In this document: in pieces, positions 25,209 to 37,674 of the stretch
How positions within the stretch are numbered: the first letter of the stretch is position 1
How the letters are laid out: the number at the start of each line of letters is the position of its first letter
DNA from: Ulota crispa
Lineage: Eukaryota > Streptophyta > Bryopsida > Orthotrichales > Orthotrichaceae
DNA length: 64,000 nt
NCBI GenBank assembly: GCA_963920765.1
Contig: OY987246.1
Span: 19,960,868 to 20,024,867 of the forward strand
Reading direction: 5' to 3'
Position numbers and translations under genes: made by a program
Notes under the pieces: model-generated
Databases searched by the model: none
What the model saw: the letters and a program-made list of their open reading frames with translations, nothing else
Told to the model about the DNA's origin: nothing

Positions 25209-28200
25209 CTATTGCTGTTGTTCATAGATCTGCATGTACGTTTCTGAAAGTGCCACCATCTGGGGCAAAGTTTCATTGACATGAAGATCTTGCATCTCAT
25301 ACCTGCGGACCACATTTAGTGATTAGATTAAATCAATCAATACCGACTACGGAATCCTGATTTCTGACCCGTCATGAACGATGCCAAACAACAGAATCTA
25401 CAAACAACAAACCCAAGGCCAAATGGTGATCCATATAGGTAGCGAGCAGATGCCTTGGGTAAGAGAAATATCTAGGAGTCAGAAGTGTCCAGCAGATTGC
25501 TTAAATTGAGTGATATAAATCCAAAAGCACCTGAAGAAAAGCAACAGAACTTACCACATCTCGTCTGACTTGCGCTGTACAAACACCCTGTACGAACCTT
25601 CACCTGGTTTTCCATCGTGGACAAGGTTAGCGATCAAGTCGTATTTTGTCCGTTGCTTGTCACCATCTTTTGATTTAGGCAACGGTATGTAATCCTTGAG
25701 CTCCAAATTCTTTACGGGAAAATTCACTGTCACACAACAAGGTAGGATAACATCAAACAATTGCATTGCGAAACATGTTTATGACGGAATTGGAAAGAGG
25801 CAATAAATAACCAAGCATTTGGAATATCAAGTAATGCCAGAGAATAATAAGACCAGCATTGGGATGTCTGTTCCAAGAAATCACTCTAAACTCCTTTTGA
25901 CGAACGCATGGAAGGCTCACCACAAGGAGAACAAGAATTTACTCACCTAAAGTGGGATTCTTTTCCATAAAAAAATTGTTCTTTGTAAAGCGCCGCATGT
26001 GAAGAATTATGTACTGGGGCAACCGAGTGATCCGATACCGCATACGAGCAAGCTGGGGCCTCACAACTTCTGTTACCATTTCTCCATCGAACTTCTTAAG
26101 TATGTTGAAAAGAGGAATCTGCACAAATTAAGGGCGATCAATCATGTCTTCTAATGATCATGTTGTCCCAGGAATATCAACAGCATGAACAACATTCTAT
26201 AACATATTCCAAGTAGTGGAAATAATATCTGCAGTAAGCGTTCTTAAACTTCAGCAACTCAAAGATTCATCACTAGACCAATATGCAAAATCGGCCTAAA
26301 CCCGTACCTTAATTTCCAACTTAAACATGGTTAGTGAGACAAACACACCTGGGGTATGATGTTCTTTTCCATGACGTCCTTGAAAAGTGGAGGAGGGGGT
26401 AAATCAAGGCCCAGCATGAGGAAAGGCATTTTGCTAACTTCTCTTTCCAAAGTTTTAGAGACCACCTTGCCTTCGACATCTGCTTCTGAGGGAACACCAC
26501 CCTCACGCTTCTCAGAGATGAACTTCTTCTGAGTTTCCTTCGTCACCTCCAACTCTCCCTGCATGTCAGTAACAATATGTTAAGCTTTGGCAATTTGAAC
26601 ACTGAGAGTTGCCAACTGCATGAACTCAAATTCGGTCTCAGACATCAGCTTTACACTACACGAAGTAGGGGAAATACAAGAAAGAAATTGAGATTTATTT
26701 GGCACCAATAGACTCTCCATTGAAGAGTAACTATCAGGACAGTGACCTGAAAGCACTTGTAGATTATACTGCTGTTGCGTTTCTTCGTACCCCCAAGATC
26801 CGTATGAAGAGTGTTCAACAGCCATGACATAAACTCCACAGGATCAGATTGCACACCAATTCGGAATCTCTTCTTACTCGCTACCATCACTGCCTGCAAA
26901 AACTCATGGGGACTGACCTGCCAATACCAACCGATGCCCATAAGTGTCGATAACTACATATTTGTACGAAGTTTACAAAAACATGAGAAAGATTGACATC
27001 AGCAAGGTTACACGCAATTGATTACTAACTATGATACAAAAGCCTGCATTCTAAAAATCTCCCAAATATCCAGGGGGCTGCAGACGCACAAATTGGTTAA
27101 CAAAAACACCAACGACGTCTAAGAAATACCTTTCTGATAAAGATGAAGCTAGGCTCGATCAAACGCAAAAAAAAACATGACTTTAAGCCCTTCAAAGCAT
27201 TCAACAATGACTGATATTCATACCTGGCCCTTGAAATTCTTCACATGCCAAATCTTTTTTGTTAATTCGCCAAAGCGCTGAACTAGAGGAGACTTGCATG
27301 TCTTATAGTTCTCAGGAAGCAGGAAGAAGTTCCTCAACGGGGTGACTCGCATGAGTGATTGAATAGTAACATTCACAAAATCGTTTTCCTTGATGTTGTT
27401 TATACCCACCTGGAAACGCACCAAAAAGGATAATAAGTGGACAGTGGGTTACAGACGAGCAAAAGCACGTATATCACTTGCCTACGTAGCCAGATTCACT
27501 AACAAAATTATGATGCAACGTTAGCAATTGCGCAATATAAGAATACTAACCATTCCTGGAAGATAATCTGATCCGTCCAGCGCTCTTGACCATTGTTTCA
27601 CTTTGTCCAACTGCTCCGTCTGTGCTCTAGTAAACCTGCAATTCAGAACAAAGGCAGCAGCATACATTAAGATTGTGCTTGGAAGATAGAATTAGATAAA
27701 GTGCAGCCCTGTACAAGAGAAAACCACATTGAAAAAATGACAAAAGCAACTTTAATTCACAATTTATATGAATAGGTAGAATTTAGGGAAAATTTCATGG
27801 ATACCCCTGAAGTTTGCAATATTTCCATAGAGACCCCTGCTTTTTCAGAAATATCACAAATACCCTTGGACCAAAAAATTTAGGCATTTGTTTTGTTGTG
27901 CATGTCACTTCCCTTCTTCCTTTGTGCACACGCATGACAAGAAAGAAGTAGTGTGCACACAAAGGGAAAAGGAATTGACATGCATAACAAAACAAAGGTC
28001 TAAATTTTTTGGTCCAAGTGTATTTGTGATGTATCTGAAAAAGCAGGGGTATCTATGAAAGTACTGCAAACTTCAGGGGTATCCATGAAATTTTCCCTAG
28101 AATTTATGACAGCTCCGAGTGTGTATTCTCACTACGTGCAGCTGCTTTCGATTTGCGACATGCCCGAAGTCGTCTCGCCCATTCCCAACCGGGGTTCTAT

Positions 28201-29575
28201 TCCAACCACTAGGGTGTTTTGGGTCCAACCAGCCTATTTCTAAGCCTTGGAATGCAAATTTTTGCCTGATTAAGACAAATGAAGTCATAACACGTGTCTC
28301 AAAAGAAGGTATGAAGTAGTGGGCAAGAAGTGTTTTGGCTATTGGCTATGATCGAGATCAAGAGAGTCTAGTGATTGGGTATGGGTTCTGAACACTTTAT
28401 GCACTTCAAAATTTGTATAAAATCCAATTTTGCAAGAAAAATTCTGAAAAAATTTGTGTCGCAATATTTTGTATGAAGCTACCAAAAAAATTTTGCGCCG
28501 CATTGTTGCTCTAATGTGCTGTCCTGTAATGTGCTGTCCTATAGGAGCTTAAATGATCGGGTATGGGCGGCTCTACCTTACCTAAACCCTAACCCTAATA
28601 TCACGCAAGAACTTTATGGAGAAGAAAGAACAGTTAGAACAACATACCGTGGGTTCAAAACGTATCGAATATCGTCAAGCGAAGGGTCGTTGACTTCATA
28701 GCCATCTGGAAGACAGTACACCTTCTCGGTGTGTAGATTAATGAAAACATGATGGCCAGCTTCGAGGCTGTGCGTGTAAGCATGAGACTTCCGACCCCGC
28801 CCTTGAAAATATTTTCCACACACAAGGCATGCGTACACGTTCAAATTCGAAAGCGAAACCGAGCAAAATTTCTCAAAGTCGAAATCCAACACCTGCAGAC
28901 GACAAACAATATTGTTAAGTAGGTCACAACACCAATCAAAAGCATATTTACTGGACACCGTTTTCAACTTACACTTCAGAAAGTTTGGAAAATTTTAGGG
29001 TTTGGTAATCTTTGAATTGTGTACTTCCAGCGTAAGAACGGATTATGGATGGAAACATGCACTCTGAAGCAATAAAAACATGACATCAATTGGAAAACTC
29101 TGTCTTCCAATAACCCTGCTCCATAAATAGAACCGACCAGCTAGGCACTCCACACTCTCCCTTCGAAAAATCGGACATTATTTGAAACCTCTCAAAGCTT
29201 TGAAACCTCTCAAAGCTTTGAAACCCTAGAAAATCGAGTAACGATACATTTTACCTGTCTATTCACAGTATCCAAATAGGGACAATCTTTGCGCACTTCA
29301 GTGTCGCGCCGTATGCCCGCGCTCCTGCGTTCCGCCTCCTCATCGCTTTCGTACTCATAAACCTTCTCCTTCTCCTTGATCTCATCCTCTTCTTCCTCTT
29401 CTTCCTCTCCGTAGTCACCGAGATTGGACAGCACGCCATCCCTGGGAGATCCAGGGATCTTGAACTTCTTCCGAATGCCGTTCAAGTCGGCGTTCTGGAG
29501 ATCTACCTCGGGTTCGCGAGTTGGCACGTCCTCCTCCCCTTGGCCATTGAGATCGTATTCCCTGTCTCGCTTCAT
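25209..29575 (-). CDS. USP39: USP39/SAD1-like tri-snRNP assembly factor (inactive USP)
   Basis: Nine GT-AG exons: 29575-29255, 28892-28648, 27635-27551, 27409-27224, 26917-26747, 26558-26349, 26118-25947, 25726-25555, 25302-25209; 551 residues. Residues 1-95 are acidic, with a long Glu run. Next is a UBP-type zinc finger, with Cys/His ligands in FCSVSL, YACLVCGKYF and SHAYTHSLEAGHH. From about 218 there is a ubiquitin-protease fold beginning VGINNIKENDF. The catalytic Cys position is Asp227 and the catalytic His box reads GEGSY, with Ser508 for His, as in animal USP39 and yeast Sad1. These proteins support assembly or stability of the U4/U6.U5 tri-snRNP in the nucleus rather than cutting ubiquitin. 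The C-terminus YEMQDLHVNETLPQM also matches the family. ATG 29575 is the first in frame. Intron 2 holds a foldback element. Confidence 0.95.
27786..28097. mobile_element. Foldback element in USP39 intron 2, 9-bp duplication
   Basis: The 312-bp palindrome has ends GGGAAAATTTCATGGATACC and complement, flanked by TAGAATTTA at 27777-27785 and 28098-28106. It lies entirely inside intron 2 of the USP39-like gene. A decayed relative of its right half occurs at about 50690-50815. Confidence 0.85.
28583..28602. repeat. Interstitial telomere-like motif
   Basis: TAAACCCTAACCCTAA in intron 2 of the USP39-like gene is two to three copies of the plant telomere heptamer CCCTAAA and its relatives. Such telo-boxes are also common near plant housekeeping promoters, so it need not mark a telomere-repair event. 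Confidence 0.6.
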
Positions 29576-29944
29576 TGACAAACCCTAAAACCAGTGCAAG
29601 AGCAGGAGAGCAAGGGCGCCGACAAGCGAGTCGAAGAAGAAGAAAGAGCTTGTCCCGTGACAGAGCCACAGAAAAGCAGCGGAATCACGGCAGACGAGCT
29701 CGCTTGTTAGGGGAGTGCAATGACATGAGCGCCAAACCCTAGAAACCCCGAGGTGAAGATTCATGGCTAACCCCTAAAGGACTCTGGAATTTCCTGAGCT
29801 GGTAGGAATTTGCTGTAAGGTTTATAGCTAATCCCACCGAACCGAACTCATCAATGACAGTCATAGATATTTAATCTAAAATGTCTCTTGTTCCTAAAGC
29901 CGAACACAATTAGAGCATGAGTGTAATTAAAACACACTACCTTA

Positions 29945-30668
29945 AGGTAAGAGCACCCATAAGCGTCAATTTAAGGGTTTTGAACATGATGAGTATTAAT
30001 AAGGGACTGACTAGGTGGACACCCCCCCAATTGCTATGCGGACATCCTCATAGCCAAATTTATTAAATTTGAGATTATTATTACGTTGAAATATGAAATA
30101 AAATCAAAGCAATACTTCAGCGTACACTTGTGTTTACAAGCGTTGCAAACATACAATAAATTTGTCTCATTTGTGACACGATTAGGAGTCAAACCAGTTG
30201 CTCCCTTCATTTACTAGGTTGACTCTTGACCGTGTCACAAATGAGACAAATGTTGTATGTTTGTAGTGCTTGTAAATGCAGGTGTACGCTGAAGTATTGC
30301 TTTGATTTTATTTCATATTTCAACGTAATAATAATCTCAAATTTAATAAATTTGGCTATGAGGGTGTCCGCGTAGCAATTGGGGGTGTCCACCTAATTGG
30401 TCCCATTAATAAACAGCTAGCAAATTGTAGGATCCTATTAAGAACAAAAAAATATTGAGTTTGCAATTTTGAATGTATTATTTGGATATTGTGAGAATAA
30501 GTTGTGAATTTTTAAAGAGCAAATTGCCATTGTACCCATAACCACTATCAAGATTTCATGTTCACAAGTTGTACATCCTTGTCATTACATCTATTTACTT
30601 CCAAAGATTTTCCAAGACCTCAAAGCTGACGGTTATGGGGACAACGTTGCTTATGGGTGCTCCTACCT
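29945..30668 (+). mobile_element. TA-flanked MITE with a nested foldback
   Basis: Ends AGGTAAGAGCACCCATAAGC and a matching complement, with TA at 29943-29944 and 30669-30670. Taking out the 402-bp foldback and one copy of its 8-bp duplication leaves 314 bp, against 315 bp for the related copy at 16551-16865. Confidence 0.85.
30003..30404. mobile_element. 402-bp foldback with 8-bp target duplication
   Basis: Arms of about 190 bp, starting GGGACTGACTAGGTGGACAC and its near-complement, meet at a small loop around 30200. Flanked by ATTAATAA at 29995-30002 and 30405-30412. The uninterrupted relative at 16551-16865 shows the empty site. An 8-bp duplication suggests a hAT-type source, although the terminus is not the usual CAGNG. 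Confidence 0.9.
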
Positions 30669-31300
30669 TAATTTGAACAAGAAGCCAACATTCTAATAGG
30701 TTGTATCAATTCTTTTTGAACGGTCACCATATAAAATCAAACCAGGCATGTTAGAGATCACACTAGAAAAGAAAACACAACAATATCTCTTATGGATTGA
30801 AAATGATTATAATGTTTGATCATGAGGGTGTTAAAACTATGAAAGTGATTTGAAGTCTTTCAATCTTCTTTTCACATGTCAAATTTAAAAATTTGGTCAC
30901 CAAAAAAATATGAGGTTAAAGGGCTTAACAAGCATAACCCCAATCAATTTATGACTTCTCAAAATCTACTCTACAATTTTTCTTAATGAATTTCTAATGT
31001 GATTTTCTTAATGAATTTCTAATGTGATTTTTTCTCAAAGATCTAGTGTATTTGAGGCTCATTTCCAATAGCCCTCAACATTACATAAAGTCAAGATTGC
31101 AATGAACACCCATGCACAAAATCTTGAATAGAAAAATCATAATCAATCATTTGCAAGATTGGATTGTTGAAGCTAAACCTAAACTTCAAAAAAAAAAATT
31201 CAAAAAAAACAATCTACTAAAAATAGTAATCTGGTAATGTTTTATTTAACTTCAAAAATAGTTGAGGACACATTCTGTCCTCAAGGTCCTTTAGGGGCTA

Positions 31301-31624
31301 AAGTAGGAGGCTCATGAATGGAGCACCTAAGGGTTGAAAGTGAATTTTGGGTAGGTGAAACTTCTTGAAATGTATTTCATTAAATTTTCCTTAAAAGGCA
31401 AGAATTGGCATCTAACCCAAGTTCTTTCATATTTTTTGTAACTTTGTGGAATTAGTTCTAAAATTTTGAAGTGGAAAGGCCATAGGACTGTAACATGGAG
31501 CACCTCCCCAAATGTACATTGCATATACATTGTTGAAGGGCTATAAAAAACAACATGTACAAATAGAGTACATTTGAGGAGGTTCTCCATTTTAGAGCCT
31601 GCTCCAAACTAGAGCCTCCTACCT
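31301..31624 (+). mobile_element. TA-flanked MITE, AGGTA family, 324 bp
   Basis: Ends AAGTAGGAGGCTCATGAATG and AGAGCCTCCTACCT, with TA at 31299-31300 and 31625-31626. Closely related to 62699-63003 and, inverted, to 39171-39496. It sits exactly at the right end of the preceding element. Confidence 0.75.
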
Positions 31625-32119
31625 TATATAAAAATAAGCATTACAAGTTTCACTATAACAAAACAAAATAAATCAAAATTTATTTTTAGTGAATCATGTC
31701 AATCATCTTTCATCAAGTTACTGTTGTGGCCTTGTGCCATTGGCCCAATTTTCATCCTGATTTAATCATGTTTTTTCTTCTTCTTCTTTTCTTTGAAAAT
31801 GTATTTATCTATCAAGTGTAAAAGTAATTTTCTAAAATTTTAATCCATAATCTTAGGCCCAAATGTCATGAAACCAAGCTTGTGCACCCCTCCTTCACTA
31901 GTAGAAGATTGTGTTGAAATCAACATAAACTACATGATGTTTTCATGCTTCTAATGCAAAAATTTGTGTTAAAAGCATGAAATTTATGTTGACTTCAACA
32001 CAATTTTCTACTAGTGCTTACCAAGAACTTTGTGACAATACAAAGCATGTGATGAGGGGCATATGGTCTAGGAGATCTCAATGCGACAAACAAATAGACA
32101 TCCAAATAAACAACCTATT
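31625..32119. other. AT-rich intergenic DNA with a short hairpin
   Basis: No gene recognised. An imperfect inverted repeat (CACTAGTAGAAGATTGTGTTG near 31897, complement near 32015) is the only feature noted. Confidence 0.45.
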
Positions 32120-33683
32120 TTAACCCCTCAATGCCCAAGGCACCCAATTTGGGTGTTTGCAAAACTTTGAAGATAAATAAAACCTTATCAAATCATTATT
32201 TTTGGTATTTTCTTTTGAACACAAGCTTGTTTTGAAGTCCATTTTCAACATCAAAAATCTATTTTAAAAAATGAATGTTCATGATTTTTCTACTCAAGAT
32301 TTTGTACAAGGGTGTCCATTGCAATCTTGAGTTCTCTGGTGTTGGAAGATCTTGAAAATGAGCCTCAAATACACTAGAGCTTGGACAAAAATCCGCATTA
32401 GCAATCCATTTAAAAAAAATACATGAGTAGATTTTGGAAGTTGTAAATTGACTAGAGTTAAACATGTAATGACCTTAAACCTCATATTTTTTTTGATGAC
32501 CAACTTTTTAAACTTGACATGTGAAGTGAGGATTGGAAAACTTCAAGTCACTTCTGCAGTTTTAACACCCTCATGTTCAAACATTATAATCTTTCAAACT
32601 ATAAGTGATCTTGTCGTGTTTTCTTTTTACATGTAATCTCTAACATGTCAAGTTTAAATTTGTACGGTTATAGTTTAACCCTTTATAGACCACACCCATT
32701 TTCACAAAATCCACTAAAAACAGGGGTTGTAAGCTTAGATATGCAATTAACTCAAATATAGACCCATTTTCAGTAATCCACTTGTACAAAATGGGAAGTA
32801 CACCTTGTTTGCTTTACAGCATCAAAATTTTGCTAGATCTACCATTGGAGGTGAAACATTATAATGATTGAGCAAGCCATATGCGGAAAATCTATAGTGT
32901 TTCATGCTTGTGTGGTTTTGAATGTTACTGTTTCATGCAGGCTTTGATTGAAAAGAGCCTACATTTCTAAAAAGCAGGGTTTCAAACCTTTCCAACAATA
33001 CTAGTTTCACACAAAATAAACAAAAATAGCAATTACAAGGTGTAGCTTAGTGGACAAAAGGTTCAAAAATCCCATTTTCTTTGCTATCCTAAAACAATTC
33101 TACAAGAAATTTAATCATTGTTATGGAAAATCTGATTGGTGAAAGCAATCAAGAATTGGCCTTAAATGTAGGATGATTTTTTTAATAAATAAAATGATAG
33201 TATCATTTCAATGGATTCTCAAATACTACAATTGTACAACTATTGTATAGAGAAACAATACAAGCATACTCCTTAAGCAATTTGAAATTTTTTAAGATTG
33301 CACAATTGAAATTTGGCATTCTTTTTGGATGTTTGATGTATTATGTTGTTGCTTTGATCCATCTTTGACCAAATATGGATACATATTTTGAGGCTATGAT
33401 GTATAAACACCATTATTTGTCAACTCACATACCCAATTGCATTATTATTATTTTAGATGGATACAAAATCCTTGTGATCACATGCGTACTTCAAGACCAA
33501 ATTTCAAATTATTGAGCAATTTCAACCTACAGGCCAAAAACCACTCCTAGCGACCAAAATATAAGTTGCGTGGTCCTTAAAAGGTTAAAAAAACTTAATG
33601 AGATTTATGAAAATGTTGGTTGCTTGTTCACTTTCTGAAAAATGCCAAGAAGTTCAGAAAGGCCTTAGGCATTTAGGGGTTAA
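32120..33683 (-). mobile_element. 655-bp-class TTAA element, split by another TTAA element
   Basis: Outer TTAA at 32120-32123 and 33680-33683. Ends read TTAACCCCTCAATGCCCAAG and, inverted, TTAACCCCTAAATGCCTAAG. Removing the nested element and one TTAA leaves 654 bp, the same as its relatives at 37675, 39996 and 56482. The piece 33589-33683 continues the relative at 56482-57131 exactly where the first piece stops. Confidence 0.85.
32675..33588. mobile_element. TTAA element, 914 bp, nested
   Basis: TTAA at 32675-32678 and 33585-33588; inverted ends CCCTTTATAGACCAC and CCTTTTAAGGACCAC. It sits inside a TTAA of the surrounding 655-bp element, which shows that TTAA is the duplicated target. No open frame of transposase type. 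Confidence 0.85.
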
Positions 33684-36049
33684 GGTATTGATGTAATAAT
33701 TGATTGAATTTTTTTGATGAAGAATGTACAAAATTTAGTTGCGCAAAATTGGAAGAAACTTCAATCTGCTCTCCTATTTTTACAAACAAGACCATTATTT
33801 GTCACTTGAAATTTGCACTTTAGATAATTCAAAATTTGAAGTGTAAAGTAGATATTTTCAAATTATAATCAAATTCTAAATCGTTAGTTGCACCATGATA
33901 TCGGAAAGGTGAACTTTTCATTATGTAAGTTTGAAGTCACCTATGTCTTTTGCAACCAGATTTAGATTGAGCTCATCATTCAAATTTGTCTAATCATTTG
34001 TTATGTGAAGCCATGGAAAATAACCATTATAGTTCATCAATAATGGCTGTCTTTGGTTTTGATTCAAATTTAACAATATTACATATTTAAAAGGTCAATT
34101 TTGTAGGTATTGGAGTATCTATTTATCTATCTAGTTGTTTATCTATCTCTATTGTAAAGTCGCAAGTTTTTTCTGTCAAAAATTTGAAATTCTCTATCAA
34201 AGAGGAGGTAGAGGAGGTAGAGGAAAATGTAGGAAAAGGGAGTGTGAAAAAGGAAGGAAAAAAGCAACAAGTTGAACAAGTCAATTTATAAAATGTGACA
34301 AAAAGAGCTTTTAAGTTGGCGCAAAGTGCAAGCAAAACATACTTGTTTACATAATAAAGCATTGGGTGTGTGTCAGTTATTGGAAATTTGAAAAGAGGGG
34401 AGGAGGAAGAGGAAAAGTTTTGAAAAAAAGATAAAAAAAGTAGATAAGACTATGCAGAGGTTTGGCAAGGCTACTAGTCCTTTTAGAATTTCAACTTGAA
34501 AGGCACATCAACAAAATATACATACAAAATAAAATTTATTGTTCACAAGTTTTTAAGGTTTGTGTTTTCTTAAATGACATAAATTTCAATGTTATCAAAC
34601 CAAAAGTAACTATCAAATTGATATTGAAGCATTTTGCTTTTAATATTCACCAAGAATCTAGTTTTTTGTGGTAAAATGTTAAGTTTTTCATAATGAGCAA
34701 ATCATTATCTTGATTTATTAAAAAAAAAATCACGGCATTATGTTGGATAATTTATTTTATTCTTTTTAAGAAAAAATCTTTGTACTACTATCTTGAAATA
34801 TGTCAATGTAAATAATTAGAATAAAAACAGTTCAAAATCAAACAAAAACCTACTCACTTATAAAATAGCACTATAAAACCACAAATAGTGAATTCAGTTT
34901 TAAATTAAGGTTGGAGCAATTGAAGAATTTGTTATACAACAAATTTCAATCATAACATGTCTTTGTATTATACGCTCACTTTTATCATTAGTATCATCTT
35001 TTTATTTGGCCTAGTTTGATGAAGGAGCTTTAGCAACCAAATGATGTAAAAAAAGAAAGGATGTGATTAAAATGTTAGAAATTATAAATGAGGTATGAAG
35101 GTCCATCTTGAATATATAAGGTCATATAAAAATCTCTTTAATATGCGTATTACACAAATATGTGCGTTAAATCTCATCCAAAATAAGTGCTCCAATCTAA
35201 GTGTTCTTGACACCTTGGTGAGTAAGGGGACTTGCAATAGGTCTAGAGGGAAGATTGGGAGTATTTCATATGTCATTTTTTACAATCTTATTAATTTTCA
35301 TCAGTTCTAACAAGATTTCATTTAAGAAAAAGAACCAAACACATTTTGAAAAAACCATTTTATTATTGTTACAACCAATAACAATCACTTAATTTCAATA
35401 CCTAAAACCTCTTTGATATCACAACTATTGAAGCGCCTAAAATACAACTATACAAGTGATCAATTTCTTAGAGTTTTATGACTATGTAACAATAATGTTT
35501 TGTAATTTTGGAAAAAGCACTTAAGGTTACATGAGTTAAGGTGTTCATAAGCTCTTTTTAAAGTAGGACATGCTCTTTCCAAGCCCCTAATTATTCTAGT
35601 GTCCTAATTGTTTATTTAAATAAACCAGCTTGGAATGTAATTGGAGTACTCGCTTACTTTTTAACATACGGATGAGTTGTTTTTTTGGATCTTTCCTTGT
35701 TTTGAATGTCCATAGACATTAATAAAAATATTGCATTTGATTTCAAAATTTTACATGAGTTTAAATAAATGAAAATTTAAAATCACATTCTTTACTAAAA
35801 GGAAATTGGGAAGGCTAATCAACGCTATGTCACTATTCAATTAACTAGTAATGAGATTTAGAACAGTATATAATGTATTTTTTAAAGTATGGAAATAGGG
35901 TGTGAAAAAACAAATTCAAATTCCTTGCTGCCACTTATATTGTAACATGAATCAAACTTGAGTTTGTAAAGGTTGACTTCCGTGGGTGGTCAAAGTAGAC
36001 TCACGGCATCATTGATCATATTGTCAAACAAAAGTTTTGCCAATCACTA
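33684..36049. other. AT-rich intergenic DNA, nothing recognised
   Basis: No gene, clear transposon end or tandem array was identified in these 2.4 kb; frames at 34123-34362 and 34462-34674 have no recognisable product. Confidence 0.5.
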
Positions 36050-37357
36050 TTAACACCTGAAAAGCTCCAAGCAAAGTTTTCACCAAAAACTCTCCAAAAT
36101 TGCCATTTTTAGTGCATCAACCAAATTTGAAAACAAAAACATTATTATGCATAAGGTAGCCGCCCCCATAAGCGTGAGTTTAAGCACTTTAGTATGGTTA
36201 AGGAAGTTGGACAAGCGCAAAAATTATATCATTAGATTAGAAATAGAGAATAAAAAATATTAGTTTAGTTTGGGAAATTATCCACATAGTCATGTGTGCG
36301 TGGGTATTTTTCAAAGTGCTAAATCCCTGAAATTGTAAGAACCATGTGTAAGAGATGCTAAAAACAAGGCTTGTTGGTTCTTAAACAGTGAGACGGGTAC
36401 TCAAAACCGTCATAAAGTCACCCACAACCATCACTTTGTCACCCATAACCATCACTTAGTTCACTTATAAGCATTTGCTTTTTTAATTATGATGTCAGTG
36501 ACGCCCATGGGGACGGTCACGCTGATGTGTGTGGCTACCTTATGTGACCCTAGGATCTTGTAGAAGAATAGTTTTACAAGGTGTGGAAAAAATTTCAGAG
36601 TTCTCCGTTGCCTAGATTGGAAGTTAGAATGGTTTGAATATTCAAAAATGCCATGTGAAAAACCAGGCAGCTACCCTTGGGAAGGTGAAATTCCTAAGGA
36701 AAAAAGGCCATGTGGGTGGTGCTTCACTAAATTCCTAATTCCAACTAAGTAAAGTACATGTTAAAAAAGTTTCAAATCATTTGGAATTATATAACATATG
36801 AAATAAAATTAGTAAGTAAAAAGAAGTAGAGAATGATCAAAACACAAAATTGTTAAGAATTTAATTATGGAAATGAAAATTGCCAATCCCAATGGTTGTA
36901 ATGTTGTAATAAACAATCTACATCCTTTGGTTTTGTTTTTTTCCAAGATAATGAAAATTGACTAAAATAAAGGACTCTCGAGTTTATTTTAGAGCACTGA
37001 ATCCACAACCGCCCACAAACTAAAAATCCTCATAACTTTCATCTTGTTGATAAAAATGGAACAATTCAAAGCTTCCTACATTCACATAAATCTCCTCAAC
37101 CAATTTTTATTTTTATTTTGAAAAGAATGACTTTAAAAAATCTGCCCAAGGTGCCCAACGAAAGTAAAAACAAAATAGTAGGCCATAACTTTTTACTCAT
37201 AACTCCAAATGTCATGAAAATTAGTGCATATGAAAGATAAACCTTGTCCCCACATTTTATTAAAATTTTAGTCTAAAATATGAATAGCTCCAACCACAGG
37301 TACCTGGCCAAAATCGCTATGTTTCTAAAAAAGAGGGTCTGGTCCTTTAGGGGTTAA
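36050..37357 (+). mobile_element. 925-bp-class TTAA element split by a MITE
   Basis: Left TTAACACCTGAAAAGC (TTAA 36050-36053), right GGTCCTTTAGGGGTTAA (TTAA 37354-37357). Without the MITE the length is 921 bp. Its blocks ACTCTCCAAAATTGCC, TAGGATCTTGTAGAAG and GGTACCTGGCCAAAATCGC follow the same order as in 51916-52840 and 54150-55077. Confidence 0.75.
36156..36541. mobile_element. TA-flanked MITE, AGGTA family, about 386 bp
   Basis: Ends AGGTAGCCGCCCCCATAAGC and GTGGCTACCT between TA dinucleotides, inserted in the 36050-37357 element. The related elements at 51916 and 54150 show the uninterrupted sequence GCATA-TCT-TAGGATCTTG at this place. Boundaries may be off by one base. Confidence 0.75.
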
Positions 37358-37429
37358 GTGACAATTAGCAAGCTTAGTGCTTTTGCTACTTGAGCTAACA
37401 ACACAAATCACATTTTGTTTATCACTACT

Positions 37430-37646
37430 CAAGGCTGCACATGTAGGTATTATACATGTATAATACGAGGTATTTTTCTTGTATTTTGAATGGATCCACA
37501 CCTCTACTACATTTGAGATCAACAAAGAAGTTGGAGAATAGATCAATGCGGTTCTAGTGAGCTACTTGAGCTTTGAGATTTAAAAAAAAATGGTAGCAAA
37601 TGACAGTTATACGCCAGCATATGTACTATGCCCTATAGTTGTTTAA
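37430..37646 (+). mobile_element. 227-bp-class TTAA element, left end eroded
   Basis: Carries the CTACTACATTTGAGATCAAC core and ends in TTAA at 37643-37646. The left TTAA is not identifiable. Confidence 0.55.
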
Positions 37647-37674
37647 GGTTTAAGCAAGGTAAGTTTAGGCAAAT

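Larger units (their letters stand above)
29767..31301 (+). mobile_element. 655-bp-class element flanked by CTAA, disrupted
   Basis: Begins CTAACCCCTAAAGGAC and ends GTCCTTTAGGGGCTAA, with CTAA directly repeated at 29767-29770 and 31298-31301. The body from 30690 to 31290 is about 90 percent the same by eye as 40060-40640. It is interrupted by the MITE at 29945-30668 and is about 150 bp longer than other members just before that MITE. The left end lies 190 bp upstream of the USP39 start codon. Confidence 0.65.

Noticed and set aside
28583..28602. Telomere-repair scar
   Set aside because: Only two or three heptamers, within the range of ordinary telo-box motifs.
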